From Phycisphaerae bacterium (GTDB lineage Bacteria > Chloroflexota > Anaerolineae > 4572-78 > J111): a stretch of DNA of 64,000 bases. Under the pieces are notes generated by a model. That model was given only the letters and a program-made list of their open reading frames with translations, did not search any database and was not told the origin of the DNA. The DNA is taken from the NCBI GenBank assembly GCA_028285035.1, contig JANQQF010000182.1:1-64000 (forward strand). Reading direction: 5' to 3'. The position numbers and the translations under genes are program-made. Shown in pieces: positions 1 through 7,955 of this stretch; within the stretch, counting starts at the first letter, position 1, and each line of letters begins with the position of its first letter.

Positions 1-62
1 GAGAGGGGACTTTAGTCTCCTTTTACCTATGATAGCGTGACGGCTTTAGTCCCACGTGAAGG
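1..62. other. Hairpin-rich edge, possible transposon end
   Basis: Two GC-rich imperfect hairpins lie at the left edge: GGGGACTTTAGTCTCC followed by a short T-run (about 5-24), and a second segment containing GGCTTTAGTCCCAC. The repeated CTTTAGTC wording resembles the subterminal hairpins of IS200/IS605 or IS1341-type elements and their guide RNAs. The first hairpin could equally be a terminator for a gene beyond the left edge. No transposase is visible inside the window, so this stays a weak call. Confidence 0.2.
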
Positions 63-107
63 TTGGGAGCAGGCGTGCCCCCAAACAGAAATGCACCCGC
101 AAATGAT

Positions 108-1682
108 CTAGCCAAAGTGTTTGTCTAATTGTTGATGCAACACAGGGTAATCTATTTTTGCGTTATGCCTTTTATCAACAGGGATATGTTTCCACAGCAG
201 AATTTGATCTAAATTAGCCCAGTCTAAGGATCGGTGTAATTTTGATGCATCCACCTGATAACCTCGTTCAGCTTCAATGAGTAGTCGTCGTTTTCCCCGA
301 TGGGAAACTACAGCTGAACCTTTTACTCCCGGCCAATTTGAGGCTACACTTTCCACGGCGAAGGGATAAATCGTGCCCTGCGTATCGTCGATGCGGGCAG
401 CACATCGGCCCAATAGCCATAATCGGCTTTGGTCATCAAGATACCCTGCGTCGCCTGTCCGATGCCAAATTTGGCCATCGACCACAAATTTTGTCATCTC
501 ATTACTGTGCCCTCGTAAGTACCCGGTCAAAACGTGATCCCCCGAAACAATAATCTCCCCAGGTTGACCAGCCTCACATTGAATTTGGCTAAACTCAGAG
601 GCATTGAGTGGACCAATTGGTGTCCCCCATTGATCCATAATTATCTTTAATTTAATTTGCTCAACTGGCTTGCCAACCAGGATTCCCTGGCCAGACAAAG
701 TCGCCTCAAAATCACAGGGCTTGATTTCATCATCTGCCACCCTAGCAATCGGCTCAGCCTCGGTCGAACCATAGACTCCAAACACAGCTGCATTTGGGGC
801 AATTTGAGCCAGTCGTTCCAACAACCAAGGTGATACGGGGCCACCGCCTGTAAAAATGTGCTGCATCGTTGGAAGGGTTAGGTCTTCCTGAAGACAATAA
901 GTTGCCAACCGCTCAAGTAGGGCAGGCGAAGCAACAGTTCGTGTGACTTGCTCCCGTTGGATTTGCTTAACGAGTGAGGATGGTTTGATCTGTCCTGGAT
1001 AACGTAAATCGGCGGAAGGGATGACACAGGTGCCGCCCGTAATTAACGTGGTTAGGGTGACGACAGGCATTGTAGCTAAATCCATCTGTCCTGCCTGTAA
1101 ATCGAGACACTCAACGAGCGCATCATACTGCGCCTTCAGAAAATTGTGGGTTCGTAGCACCGCTTTCGGTTGATCTGTGCTACCACTGGTAAACGTCAGC
1201 AGGGCTGGAATATCGGCTTGGGTATCGTAGATAGTTTCAAGCGGCGGCATCCGTCTGACTATCTGCCACGAGGTAACCCCAGGCAGCCACGGTCCCACCA
1301 CAAATTGGTGAGGAATACGACGTAAAGTCGATGAGATCATCCGCAGCAAATGGGCTTTTGATGAGCCAATAAAGGCTTTCGGTGGCTGTATCACGCAACA
1401 TCGCTCAAGATATGCTCGACCATGAGCGGGATCAACAAACATCGCAATCAAGCCGACCTGAAAAATCGCAGCCAGAATGACGTACAACTCCGCCGACATC
1501 GGCTGGAAGACAAGCACGGTATCACCTGACCGTAGTCCCGTCCGATGAAATAAAGTGGCTAATCGTTGAGCATCAAGCGAGAGTTGAGCAAATGTGGTCA
1601 CCCGACGGGGTGAGGCATCGATAATGGCTGGAGCATTGGGCCGTTGCGCGACCTGCTCTTGGAAAAGTCGAAGCATATTCAT
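108..1682 (-). CDS. OleC-like AMP-dependent acyl ligase
   Basis: Member of the ANL superfamily of adenylating enzymes (524 aa). The Ser/Thr/Gly P-loop FTSGSTDQPK is at about 164-173, YGSTEAEP at 304-311, HRTGD at 407-411, and the C-terminal RHNAKI has the probable catalytic Lys at 509. The RHNAKI ending and the STEAEP wording fit the OleC / 'peptide synthase' branch, which activates fatty or beta-hydroxy acids, better than ordinary FadD proteins. No oleA, oleB or oleD homologue is adjacent, so the substrate is unknown. A -10 box ends only 6 bases before the ATG and no ribosome binding site is visible, which suggests a leaderless transcript. The gene stands alone on the minus strand. Confidence 0.75.
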   Translation of the reverse strand: MNMLRLFQEQVAQRPNAPAIIDASPRRVTTFAQLSLDAQRLATLFHRTGLRSGDTVLVFQPMSAELYVILAAIFQVGLIAMFVDPAHGRAYLERCCVIQPPKAFIGSSKAHLLRMISSTLRRIPHQFVVGPWLPGVTSWQIVRRMPPLETIYDTQADIPALLTFTSGSTDQPKAVLRTHNFLKAQYDALVECLDLQAGQMDLATMPVVTLTTLITGGTCVIPSADLRYPGQIKPSSLVKQIQREQVTRTVASPALLERLATYCLQEDLTLPTMQHIFTGGGPVSPWLLERLAQIAPNAAVFGVYGSTEAEPIARVADDEIKPCDFEATLSGQGILVGKPVEQIKLKIIMDQWGTPIGPLNASEFSQIQCEAGQPGEIIVSGDHVLTGYLRGHSNEMTKFVVDGQIWHRTGDAGYLDDQSRLWLLGRCAARIDDTQGTIYPFAVESVASNWPGVKGSAVVSHRGKRRLLIEAERGYQVDASKLHRSLDWANLDQILLWKHIPVDKRHNAKIDYPVLHQQLDKHFG

Positions 1683-1688
1683 GCGCCC

Positions 1689-1717
1689 ATTATAGAAGGA
1701 GGGGGTGAATATGTCAC
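1689..1717 (-). promoter_or_regulatory. Promoter for the OleC-like ligase
   Basis: Read on the minus strand: -35 GTGACA (1712-1717), 17-bp spacer, perfect -10 TATAAT (1689-1694). The start codon begins at 1682, so the expected transcription start falls on or next to the A of the ATG. Confidence 0.6.
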
Positions 1718-1853
1718 CTATCGAAAGGAGGGGAGGGTTGTAAATATGTAATTGACATCTTCACAATTCACATTTAGTTGTTATGCTATTTATAAATGAC
1801 CTATTTCTATAATTACAATATTCTCGCAAATAGAACGAAAGATTTAGTACTCT

Positions 1854-2339
1854 ATGCGTCATTTTCTTATGCGTCGTTTTGAGAAAATCGGGATACCTAG
1901 AACATTTACTCAAATGTTTGTAGAAACAGGTATTTTTATGGTCGGAGGTTTTTTCTTTGTCACGGGTTGTATTGTCTTAATGCTTTTGAATACGACCGTT
2001 CAACTCACACCAGAGCCACTCAAATATGAAGTTGTTGAATTTTCATCTTGTAGTGGCTTGAATGATTTTGGGTTACAAAAAGAAAAACAAATTTTTCATC
2101 CTAATGAACCTATCTTCACCTGCGGTTATCTAGATATAAACCAACCTTCTATTTTAATAACCATATACTGGAACCATGAAGGTCAAGATATTCATAGAGA
2201 TGTAATATGAGGTGTAAAAGACCAATTCATTAGCGAATTACCACCCATTCTAGGGACAAATTTTCCAACAGGTGATTATAAAATCCGACTGGTTATTGGT
2301 AGCAAAACTGTGGAAGAAGTAACATTTCAAGTCCAATAG
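1854..2339 (+). pseudogene. Small membrane protein broken by in-frame TGA
   Basis: An open frame from ATG 1854 gives 118 aa with one transmembrane segment (about residues 24-46) and then an extracytoplasmic part, stopping at TGA 2208-2210. The same frame continues without a break for another 42 codons to TAG 2337-2339 and encodes a coherent beta-strand tail (TGDYKIRLVIG ... VTFQVQ). That tail resembles the end of small Ig-like modules. The simplest reading is a point nonsense mutation in a gene of about 161 codons; readthrough cannot be excluded. The family is not recognised. TGA is an ordinary stop elsewhere in the window, for example in tsaE. Confidence 0.55.
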
Positions 2340-2363
2340 GTGGGGGAGATTGAGCAGGGGAAA

Positions 2364-3365
2364 TTATACTTCTTTACCAAACAATGAATACCTCCGAATA
2401 ATCTCACCACCAAAACGATGGCTAATTTTCCGAGAGGTATTTTTCTCGTGCATCAGGGCGTGAATGGCGCGGCGGAAGCCCAGGGTGTGAGCGGCCTGGT
2501 GACATTTCGCAACCAAAATGGTGCCTAGGCCATACATCCGATAAGTGGGGTCAATCGCCAGAGTTTTGACGATGACAGTATCAACTAGGTATTGACGCTG
2601 GGCTTGCACCAGACTCGGGATGGCAAACAAAAACCCGATGGGGTGATCGTTCTTTTCGGCGATGAAACACAGGTCAGGCTGAATGTAAGGTTTGATGGGG
2701 AGGTATTGGGCTAGAAAAGTGGGTTTTGGCAGGGATGTGTACAGGAAGTTCCGGCTGAAGCTCATCACAGCTAACTCATAAACCCGATCAAGTTCGGCCT
2801 CAAATTGAGCCATATCCAATGAGCGAAATGAAATGCCTCGTTGAATTGCTCGATCAATTACGCGAGAGAAGTTTGGGGGTTGATAGGTTAAATCAGGCAC
2901 TAACGTAGAGTAATAGTTCGCCAAAGGCACAAAGCCATTCGCACTAAAGTGATTGGGCCAAGCTGGAGGGTGGCGTGGCTCAGAAAAAAATAGTGGCTGG
3001 GCTGAACCCTCGGTGATAAAGCGATAGGATTGCCAGGTACTCCCATCCATCGGCCCGATTGCTATTGTACACCCGTACTGGGCTAATTCCCCTGTCGCTA
3101 AATCCAATAACTGACGACCAACTTCATCATTCTTCGCGGCATAATGCCCAATCAAGCCCACCTGCTGGTCAGGCATCTCTGGCGTCGCCGTCCACCACAA
3201 AGAGCATCGCCCCACGCGCTCATCATTTTCATCAAAAATAATCCAATAGACATCAGCCTGCTGTTGACGCACTAAGTCAGGATTTAAGGATGGAAAAGGG
3301 GGAATGTCACAAAATTCTGAAGCAAGGGTCTCAGGGTCAATTGGCTGGAGATGGTATGATGACAT
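2364..3365 (-). CDS. GNAT-family N-acetyltransferase
   Basis: 333-aa protein with a GNAT-type acetyl-CoA binding region in its C-terminal half: strand VIVKTLAIDP at about 265-274, then YRMYGLGTILVAKCH, a degenerate R/Q-x-x-G-x-G/A pyrophosphate loop. The N-terminal half (QVGLIGHYAAKNDEVGRQLLD) looks like a second, degenerate GNAT fold. The substrate is unknown. Its first codons overlap the 3' end of the upstream membrane-protein gene by 29 bp, so the two are probably translated from one mRNA. Confidence 0.65.
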   Translation of the reverse strand: MSSYHLQPIDPETLASEFCDIPPFPSLNPDLVRQQQADVYWIIFDENDERVGRCSLWWTATPEMPDQQVGLIGHYAAKNDEVGRQLLDLATGELAQYGCTIAIGPMDGSTWQSYRFITEGSAQPLFFSEPRHPPAWPNHFSANGFVPLANYYSTLVPDLTYQPPNFSRVIDRAIQRGISFRSLDMAQFEAELDRVYELAVMSFSRNFLYTSLPKPTFLAQYLPIKPYIQPDLCFIAEKNDHPIGFLFAIPSLVQAQRQYLVDTVIVKTLAIDPTYRMYGLGTILVAKCHQAAHTLGFRRAIHALMHEKNTSRKISHRFGGEIIRRYSLFGKEV

Positions 3366-3912
3366 TTTGGTCCTTTTTCACAAAATCAAGGCGTCCGGTC
3401 AACACAAAATATTTCAAGTTTTCCCAACGAAATAATCGAAACTTAATAAAAAAGCCGATGAGATAAATCAGGGCCAAGATTTCGATGACATAGACTTGGG
3501 GGTAGCGAGTGATAATATCGACGTAAATATTAAACATTGCGTCCGGCGTGTTCATCGGCTTGAAGGACCAAAATGTATTCCAACCAAACACAGGCCACCA
3601 AAAACTCTCGGTGTGGTTCCACATCCGATCGGCAATAAGATGAATATTTGTGGCGACAATATAGGGCAAGGCTTGACGCCAAGCCAATAACCCGAATACC
3701 AGCAAGATCAAATGCGGAAATAAGCTATGCCCGATTAATTGACTCGATTGGGCTTCTGTAAAAACAAACAAGGCCAGTGGCTTATCAATAAGATCAGGGG
3801 CCATCGCACTCAAGGCCAATAAGCGATAATCGAGTTGGGTTGTGTCAAATTTATCCCGTTTGAGTAACCCGGTAATCCCCCAGGTAAACGCAACGTGTCC
3901 GGGTGGCATCAT
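3337..3912 (-). CDS. DUF457/YdjM-like membrane protein
   Basis: About 191 aa starting at the tandem ATG ATG at 3912/3909, chosen because AGAAGGA lies about 11 bases upstream; a longer in-frame extension to 3966 has no such signal. The N-terminus PPGHVAFTWG, then APDLIDKPLALF and IGHSLFPHL, give the His/Asp pattern of the DUF457 (YdjM) family of inner-membrane putative metal-dependent hydrolases. Several hydrophobic helices follow. The reaction is not established for the family. It is the first gene of a two-gene unit with the GNAT protein. Confidence 0.6.
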   Translation of the reverse strand: MMPPGHVAFTWGITGLLKRDKFDTTQLDYRLLALSAMAPDLIDKPLALFVFTEAQSSQLIGHSLFPHLILLVFGLLAWRQALPYIVATNIHLIADRMWNHTESFWWPVFGWNTFWSFKPMNTPDAMFNIYVDIITRYPQVYVIEILALIYLIGFFIKFRLFRWENLKYFVLTGRLDFVKKDQNVIIPSPAN

Positions 3913-4146
3913 TTTTTCTGTGTTCCTTCTCAAGAAGATACTCGTCGAGATTGTAAGAAATATCATCTGGTAGGCAAGCTGACTTGATTATTACACGGGT
4001 GTCGGATTCTGGATAGACAAACTATAATTTTTATAAGATGCTAGCTCAAAAAATCAATCTAAATTTAACCCTCATACATTCAAATTATACTGAAATTTCA
4101 AAAATAAGCGCAACATCCCAAAATTTCTAAACCAAAAATAAGACCC

Positions 4147-4175
4147 TTTGCAGGATGGTTAAATCGATGTATAAT
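4147..4175 (+). promoter_or_regulatory. Promoter of sdhCAB
   Basis: TTTGCA (4147-4152), 17-bp spacer, TATAAT (4170-4175), about 90 bases before the sdhC ATG. The rest of the 3913-4263 gap is AT-rich and shows no other gene or strong hairpin. A near-perfect Shine-Dalgarno AAGGAGG sits just ahead of the ATG. Confidence 0.55.
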
Positions 4176-4263
4176 GGCTCCAGCGGTAATTGTTCAAAAT
4201 TCCACAAACAAAATTAATGGTCATTGTTATCCCAAATCCAACCCTTAAACAAGGAGGTTATGT

Positions 4264-4968
4264 ATGAGCGCAATGAGTGTTGGTATTGTCAGATTAACCC
4301 AATCCTCAATCGGTAAAAAAGTGATTATGGCTATCACAGGTCTCATTTGGATCGGGTTTGTTGCTGGACACATGTATGGCAATCTGAAAGTATTTGGCGG
4401 TCCTGTATATTTCAATGAATATGCGGAGGGCTTGCGTGAATTAGGCCACCCGCTGTTTGGTCGTCTGCATTTGTTAACGGTTGCCCGAGTTACTCTGTTA
4501 GCTGCGTTAGCCCTGCACTTTTGGGCATTCATCAGCTTGACCAAACAGTCACAAACTGCTCGGAAAACAAATTACGCGAAAACAAAACGGTTACGTACAA
4601 GCTCAGCTTCGCTGTACATGCGCTATGGGGGAATTTATATTCTGTTCTTCATCATCTTCCATTTAGCCCATTTAACGTGGGGTGTGCCGGGCGTCCACCC
4701 TGATTTTCATCACGGAGATGCCTACAACAACCTTGTTATTGGCTTCCAATCTTATGGTTATGCTACAACTGTCATCTACTTTATTGCCCTCATTGCTTTA
4801 GCGATGCATCTCTACCACGGAATGTGGAGTGTTTTCCAAACATTAGGTTTAAATAATAAAGATTATGATCAAATGATACGAATGTTGGCCATTGGCGTAG
4901 CCGTTGTTCTTCCGCTTGGCTTCGCCGTTGTGCCGCTGGCCGTCATCTTTGGTATTCTCACTGTATAG
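4264..4968 (+). CDS. sdhC: Succinate dehydrogenase cytochrome b558 subunit
   Basis: Membrane anchor of complex II (234 aa). It binds heme and passes electrons from the iron-sulfur subunit to quinone. About five transmembrane helices are visible, with conserved His in GHMYGNL, LHFWAF, HLAHLTWGV and HLYHGMW as likely axial heme ligands. This pattern and length match the single-polypeptide diheme b558 family (Bacillus/Bacteroidetes type) and not the two-subunit SdhC/SdhD type. The start has a strong AAGGAGG. It is first in sdhCAB, 17 bp before sdhA. Confidence 0.9.
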   Translation: MSAMSVGIVRLTQSSIGKKVIMAITGLIWIGFVAGHMYGNLKVFGGPVYFNEYAEGLRELGHPLFGRLHLLTVARVTLLAALALHFWAFISLTKQSQTARKTNYAKTKRLRTSSASLYMRYGGIYILFFIIFHLAHLTWGVPGVHPDFHHGDAYNNLVIGFQSYGYATTVIYFIALIALAMHLYHGMWSVFQTLGLNNKDYDQMIRMLAIGVAVVLPLGFAVVPLAVIFGILTV

Positions 4969-4985
4969 TTAGGACGAGGTAAAAA

Positions 4986-6944
4986 ATGGCAAGTACAGAT
5001 ATGCAAGTTAATACCCTGACGTTCACCGAAGCGACACTGGACGCAGGCATTCCTGATGGACCGATTGCAGAAAAATGGACGAAGCATCAATTTGAGATGA
5101 AGTTGATCAATCCAGCTAACAAGCGAAAATTTAATGTGATTGTGGTTGGCTCTGGTTTAGCTGGGGCCTCAGCCTCGGCCACAATGGGCGAGCTAGGCTA
5201 CAATGTGCAATGTTTCTGTTATCAAGATAGCCCCCGCCGCGCCCACAGTGTTGCCGCGCAAGGTGGGATCAACGCCGCGAAGAATTATCAGAATGATGGT
5301 GACAGTGTTTTTCGATTGTTCTATGACACTGTCAAAGGGGGCGACTATCGCTCGCGAGAAGCCAATGTTTATCGGTTAGCCGAATTGAGTACGGTGATTA
5401 TCGATCAATGTGCGGCGCAAGGTGTGCCCTTTGCCCGTGAGTATGGTGGCTTGCTGGCCAACCGCTCATTTGGTGGCGCACAGGTCTCTCGAACATTTTA
5501 CGCTCGCGGTCAAACTGGTCAGCAGTTGCTCTTGGGTGCCTACCAAGCCCTTGAGCGCCAAATTCATACGGGCAAGGTCAAGATGTATCCCCGTACGGAA
5601 ATGCTTGACTTAGTTGTGATTGACGGTAAAGCGCGAGGCATCATCACCCGTGATATGGTCACAGGTAAGATCGAGTCACATTTAGCCGATGCGGTTGTCA
5701 TCGCCACGGGCGGATATGGCAACGCTTTCTACCTGTCAACTAACGCCAAAGGATGTAATGGGACCGCGATTTGGCGGGCTTACAAGCACGGGGCCTTCTT
5801 CGCCAATCCTTGCTATACCCAAATCCACCCAACTTGTATTCCACCCGCAGGTGAACATCAATCAAAGCTGACATTGATGAGCGAGTCGCTGCGAAACGAT
5901 GGACGCATCTGGGTGCCGCGAAACAAAGGTGAAAGCCGCCCAGCCAGTCAGATTCCTGAAGAAGATCGAAACTACTTTCTCGAAGAAAAGTACCCCAGCT
6001 TTGGGAACCTTGTCCCCCGCGATGTAGCCTCGCGTAATGCCAAGACTGTAGTTGATGACGGTTATGGGGTGGGTGAATTGAAAAATGGGGTATACCTTGA
6101 CTTTGAGGAAGCGATTGGCCGCTTGGGAGAAAATGTTGTCCGAGATCGTTACGGTAACTTGTTTGATATGTATCAAAGTATCACCGGCGAGAATCCATCG
6201 GAAGTGCCAATGCGTATCTATCCCGCTGTTCACTACACAATGGGTGGCCTCTGGGTTGATTACAATCTAATGAGTACCATTCCTGGCCTTTTTGTGATCG
6301 GCGAAGCCAACTTCTCTGACCACGGGGCAAACCGTTTAGGGGCAAGTGCTTTGATGCAGGGGTTGGCCGACGGCTACTTTGTGCTACCCTACACCATCGG
6401 CAATTACTTAGCTCAAACTGAATTAGTGAATGTTGATACAAACCACGCCTCATTCCAACAAGGCGAAGCCTTCGTTAAAGATCGAAACACTAAATTGTTG
6501 AACATCAATGGGAAACGTACTGTTGATGATTTCCATCGTGAGCTGGGTAAAGTGGTTTGGGAGTATTGCGGCATGGCTCGAAATGATGCTGGGCTGCGAA
6601 AAGCTCTTGAGCGTATACCTGAAATTCGCGCTGAGTTTTGGGAAGATGTGCGAGTGCTAGGCACTGAAAATAGCCTCAATCAAAGTCTAGAAAAGGCAGG
6701 ACGTGTCGCCGACTTCTTGGAGATGGCTGAGTTGATGTGTATCGATGCCCTTGACCGCACCGAGTCTTGTGGTGGGCACTTCCGCGAAGAAAGCCAAACG
6801 GAAGAAGGGGAAGCCCTGCGAGATGATGAAAATTTCGCCTATGTTGCCGCTTGGCAATATGCGGGCGAGGAAGCAGCCCCCATCTTGAATAAAGAAGCCT
6901 TATCATTTGAGTACGTCAAATTGGCCCAACGAAGCTATAAATAA
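4986..6944 (+). CDS. sdhA: Succinate dehydrogenase/fumarate reductase flavoprotein
   Basis: Catalytic flavoprotein of complex II (652 aa) that interconverts succinate and fumarate. The FAD Rossmann motif [12 protein letters not shown] is at about 53-64. HSVAAQGG carries His87, the expected covalent flavin attachment site. HPTCIP and RDVASRN belong to the dicarboxylate site, and [19 protein letters not shown] is the second FAD contact. The length matches the group paired with b558 anchors. It lies between sdhC and sdhB on the same strand. Confidence 0.95.
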   Translation: MASTDMQVNTLTFTEATLDAGIPDGPIAEKWTKHQFEMKLINPANKRKFNVIVVGSGLAGASASATMGELGYNVQCFCYQDSPRRAHSVAAQGGINAAKNYQNDGDSVFRLFYDTVKGGDYRSREANVYRLAELSTVIIDQCAAQGVPFAREYGGLLANRSFGGAQVSRTFYARGQTGQQLLLGAYQALERQIHTGKVKMYPRTEMLDLVVIDGKARGIITRDMVTGKIESHLADAVVIATGGYGNAFYLSTNAKGCNGTAIWRAYKHGAFFANPCYTQIHPTCIPPAGEHQSKLTLMSESLRNDGRIWVPRNKGESRPASQIPEEDRNYFLEEKYPSFGNLVPRDVASRNAKTVVDDGYGVGELKNGVYLDFEEAIGRLGENVVRDRYGNLFDMYQSITGENPSEVPMRIYPAVHYTMGGLWVDYNLMSTIPGLFVIGEANFSDHGANRLGASALMQGLADGYFVLPYTIGNYLAQTELVNVDTNHASFQQGEAFVKDRNTKLLNINGKRTVDDFHRELGKVVWEYCGMARNDAGLRKALERIPEIRAEFWEDVRVLGTENSLNQSLEKAGRVADFLEMAELMCIDALDRTESCGGHFREESQTEEGEALRDDENFAYVAAWQYAGEEAAPILNKEALSFEYVKLAQRSYK

Positions 6945-6994
6945 TTAACGGATGCGGGTCAAAAAATTTTTTGACCGCACACGGAGTAAGGATA

Positions 6995-7777
6995 ATGAAG
7001 CTAAAATTAGAGATTTGGCGTCAGGAGCAAAAAGATGCTGCTGGCCACTTTAAAGAATATTTTCTAGATGATGTCAGTGAAGACTCCTCATTTTTGGAGA
7101 TGCTGGATTTACTAAATGAAGATTTGATTACAAAAGGTGAGGATCCCGTCGCATTTGACCACGATTGCCGAGAAGGTATCTGTGGCACTTGTAGCTTGAT
7201 GATTAATGGGGTAGCCCACGGCCAGGATCGAGAAGCGGTAAAGCAAGTTACCGTTTGTCAGCTTCACATGCGTAACTTTGATGATGGGGAAACCATTGTC
7301 ATTGAGCCTTGGCGCGCCCAAGCTTTTCCTGTTCTCAAAGATTTGGTCGTTGATCGAGCAGCCTTTGACCGAATTATTCAGGCTGGGGGCTATGTCTCCG
7401 TTTCAACCGGGAGTGCCCCTGATGCAAACGCTATTCCGATTGCTAAAAGGGATGCAGACCGAGCCATGGATGCGGCAGCGTGTATTGGCTGTGGCGCTTG
7501 TGTTGCCGCCTGCCCCAATGCTTCGGCAATGTTGTTCACCTCTGCCAAGGTGTCACATCTGAATGCCCTGCCCCAAGGTCAGGCAGAACGCAGCCAACGG
7601 GTTGTTGATATGGTTGCTCAAATGGATAGTGAAATCTTTGGTAGTTGTACCAACCACGGTGAGTGTGAGGCAGTTTGCCCCAAAGAAATTAGTCTCGATT
7701 TTATTGCTAGTATGAATCGAGACTTATGGGTTGCTAGTCTCAAAGGGGTTACCCCGACGGTTAATGGTAGCTCATAA
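6995..7777 (+). CDS. sdhB: Succinate dehydrogenase iron-sulfur subunit
   Basis: Electron-transfer subunit of complex II (260 aa from this start). A [2Fe-2S] ferredoxin motif ([15 protein letters not shown]) is followed by two C-terminal clusters, [12 protein letters not shown] and [12 protein letters not shown], for [4Fe-4S] and [3Fe-4S] centres. The ATG at 6995 is preferred over an upstream in-frame TTG (6971) because GGAGTAAGG precedes it and because [10 protein letters not shown] is where the domain begins. It is the last gene of sdhCAB and is followed by a strong terminator. Confidence 0.93.
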   Translation: MKLKLEIWRQEQKDAAGHFKEYFLDDVSEDSSFLEMLDLLNEDLITKGEDPVAFDHDCREGICGTCSLMINGVAHGQDREAVKQVTVCQLHMRNFDDGETIVIEPWRAQAFPVLKDLVVDRAAFDRIIQAGGYVSVSTGSAPDANAIPIAKRDADRAMDAAACIGCGACVAACPNASAMLFTSAKVSHLNALPQGQAERSQRVVDMVAQMDSEIFGSCTNHGECEAVCPKEISLDFIASMNRDLWVASLKGVTPTVNGSS

Positions 7778-7797
7778 TTCTTAAAATTGTCTCTTTC

Positions 7798-7833
7798 AAA
7801 AGCCTCTACTTTGGTTGAAGTAGAGGCTTTTTT
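7798..7833 (+). terminator. Rho-independent terminator of sdhCAB
   Basis: A perfect 10-bp stem, AGCCTCTACT (7801-7810) with AGTAGAGGCT (7819-7828), has an 8-base loop and is followed by a T-run. It lies about 20 bases after the sdhB stop. Confidence 0.9.
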
Positions 7834-7955
7834 ATTCTGTGTCTCTCGTAATCTTGACATCACTCCGAAAGGACGATAAACTATACATAATTAAACATTA
7901 TGGTAAGTTAAGTAGACGAGTAGGCGTTCTTAACAAACAAAAAGCGAATCACTTA

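Noticed and set aside
2208..2210. TGA read as an amino acid (selenocysteine or altered code)
   Set aside because: TGA is the normal stop of tsaE, the AlbA_2 gene and the TIM-barrel gene in this window, and no SECIS-like hairpin or UGA-conserving family was recognised.
7839..7955. Extra 39 N-terminal codons on FtsK
   Set aside because: The stretch has non-coding character, starts with GTG right behind the sdhB terminator, and contains a TTGACA promoter-like box.
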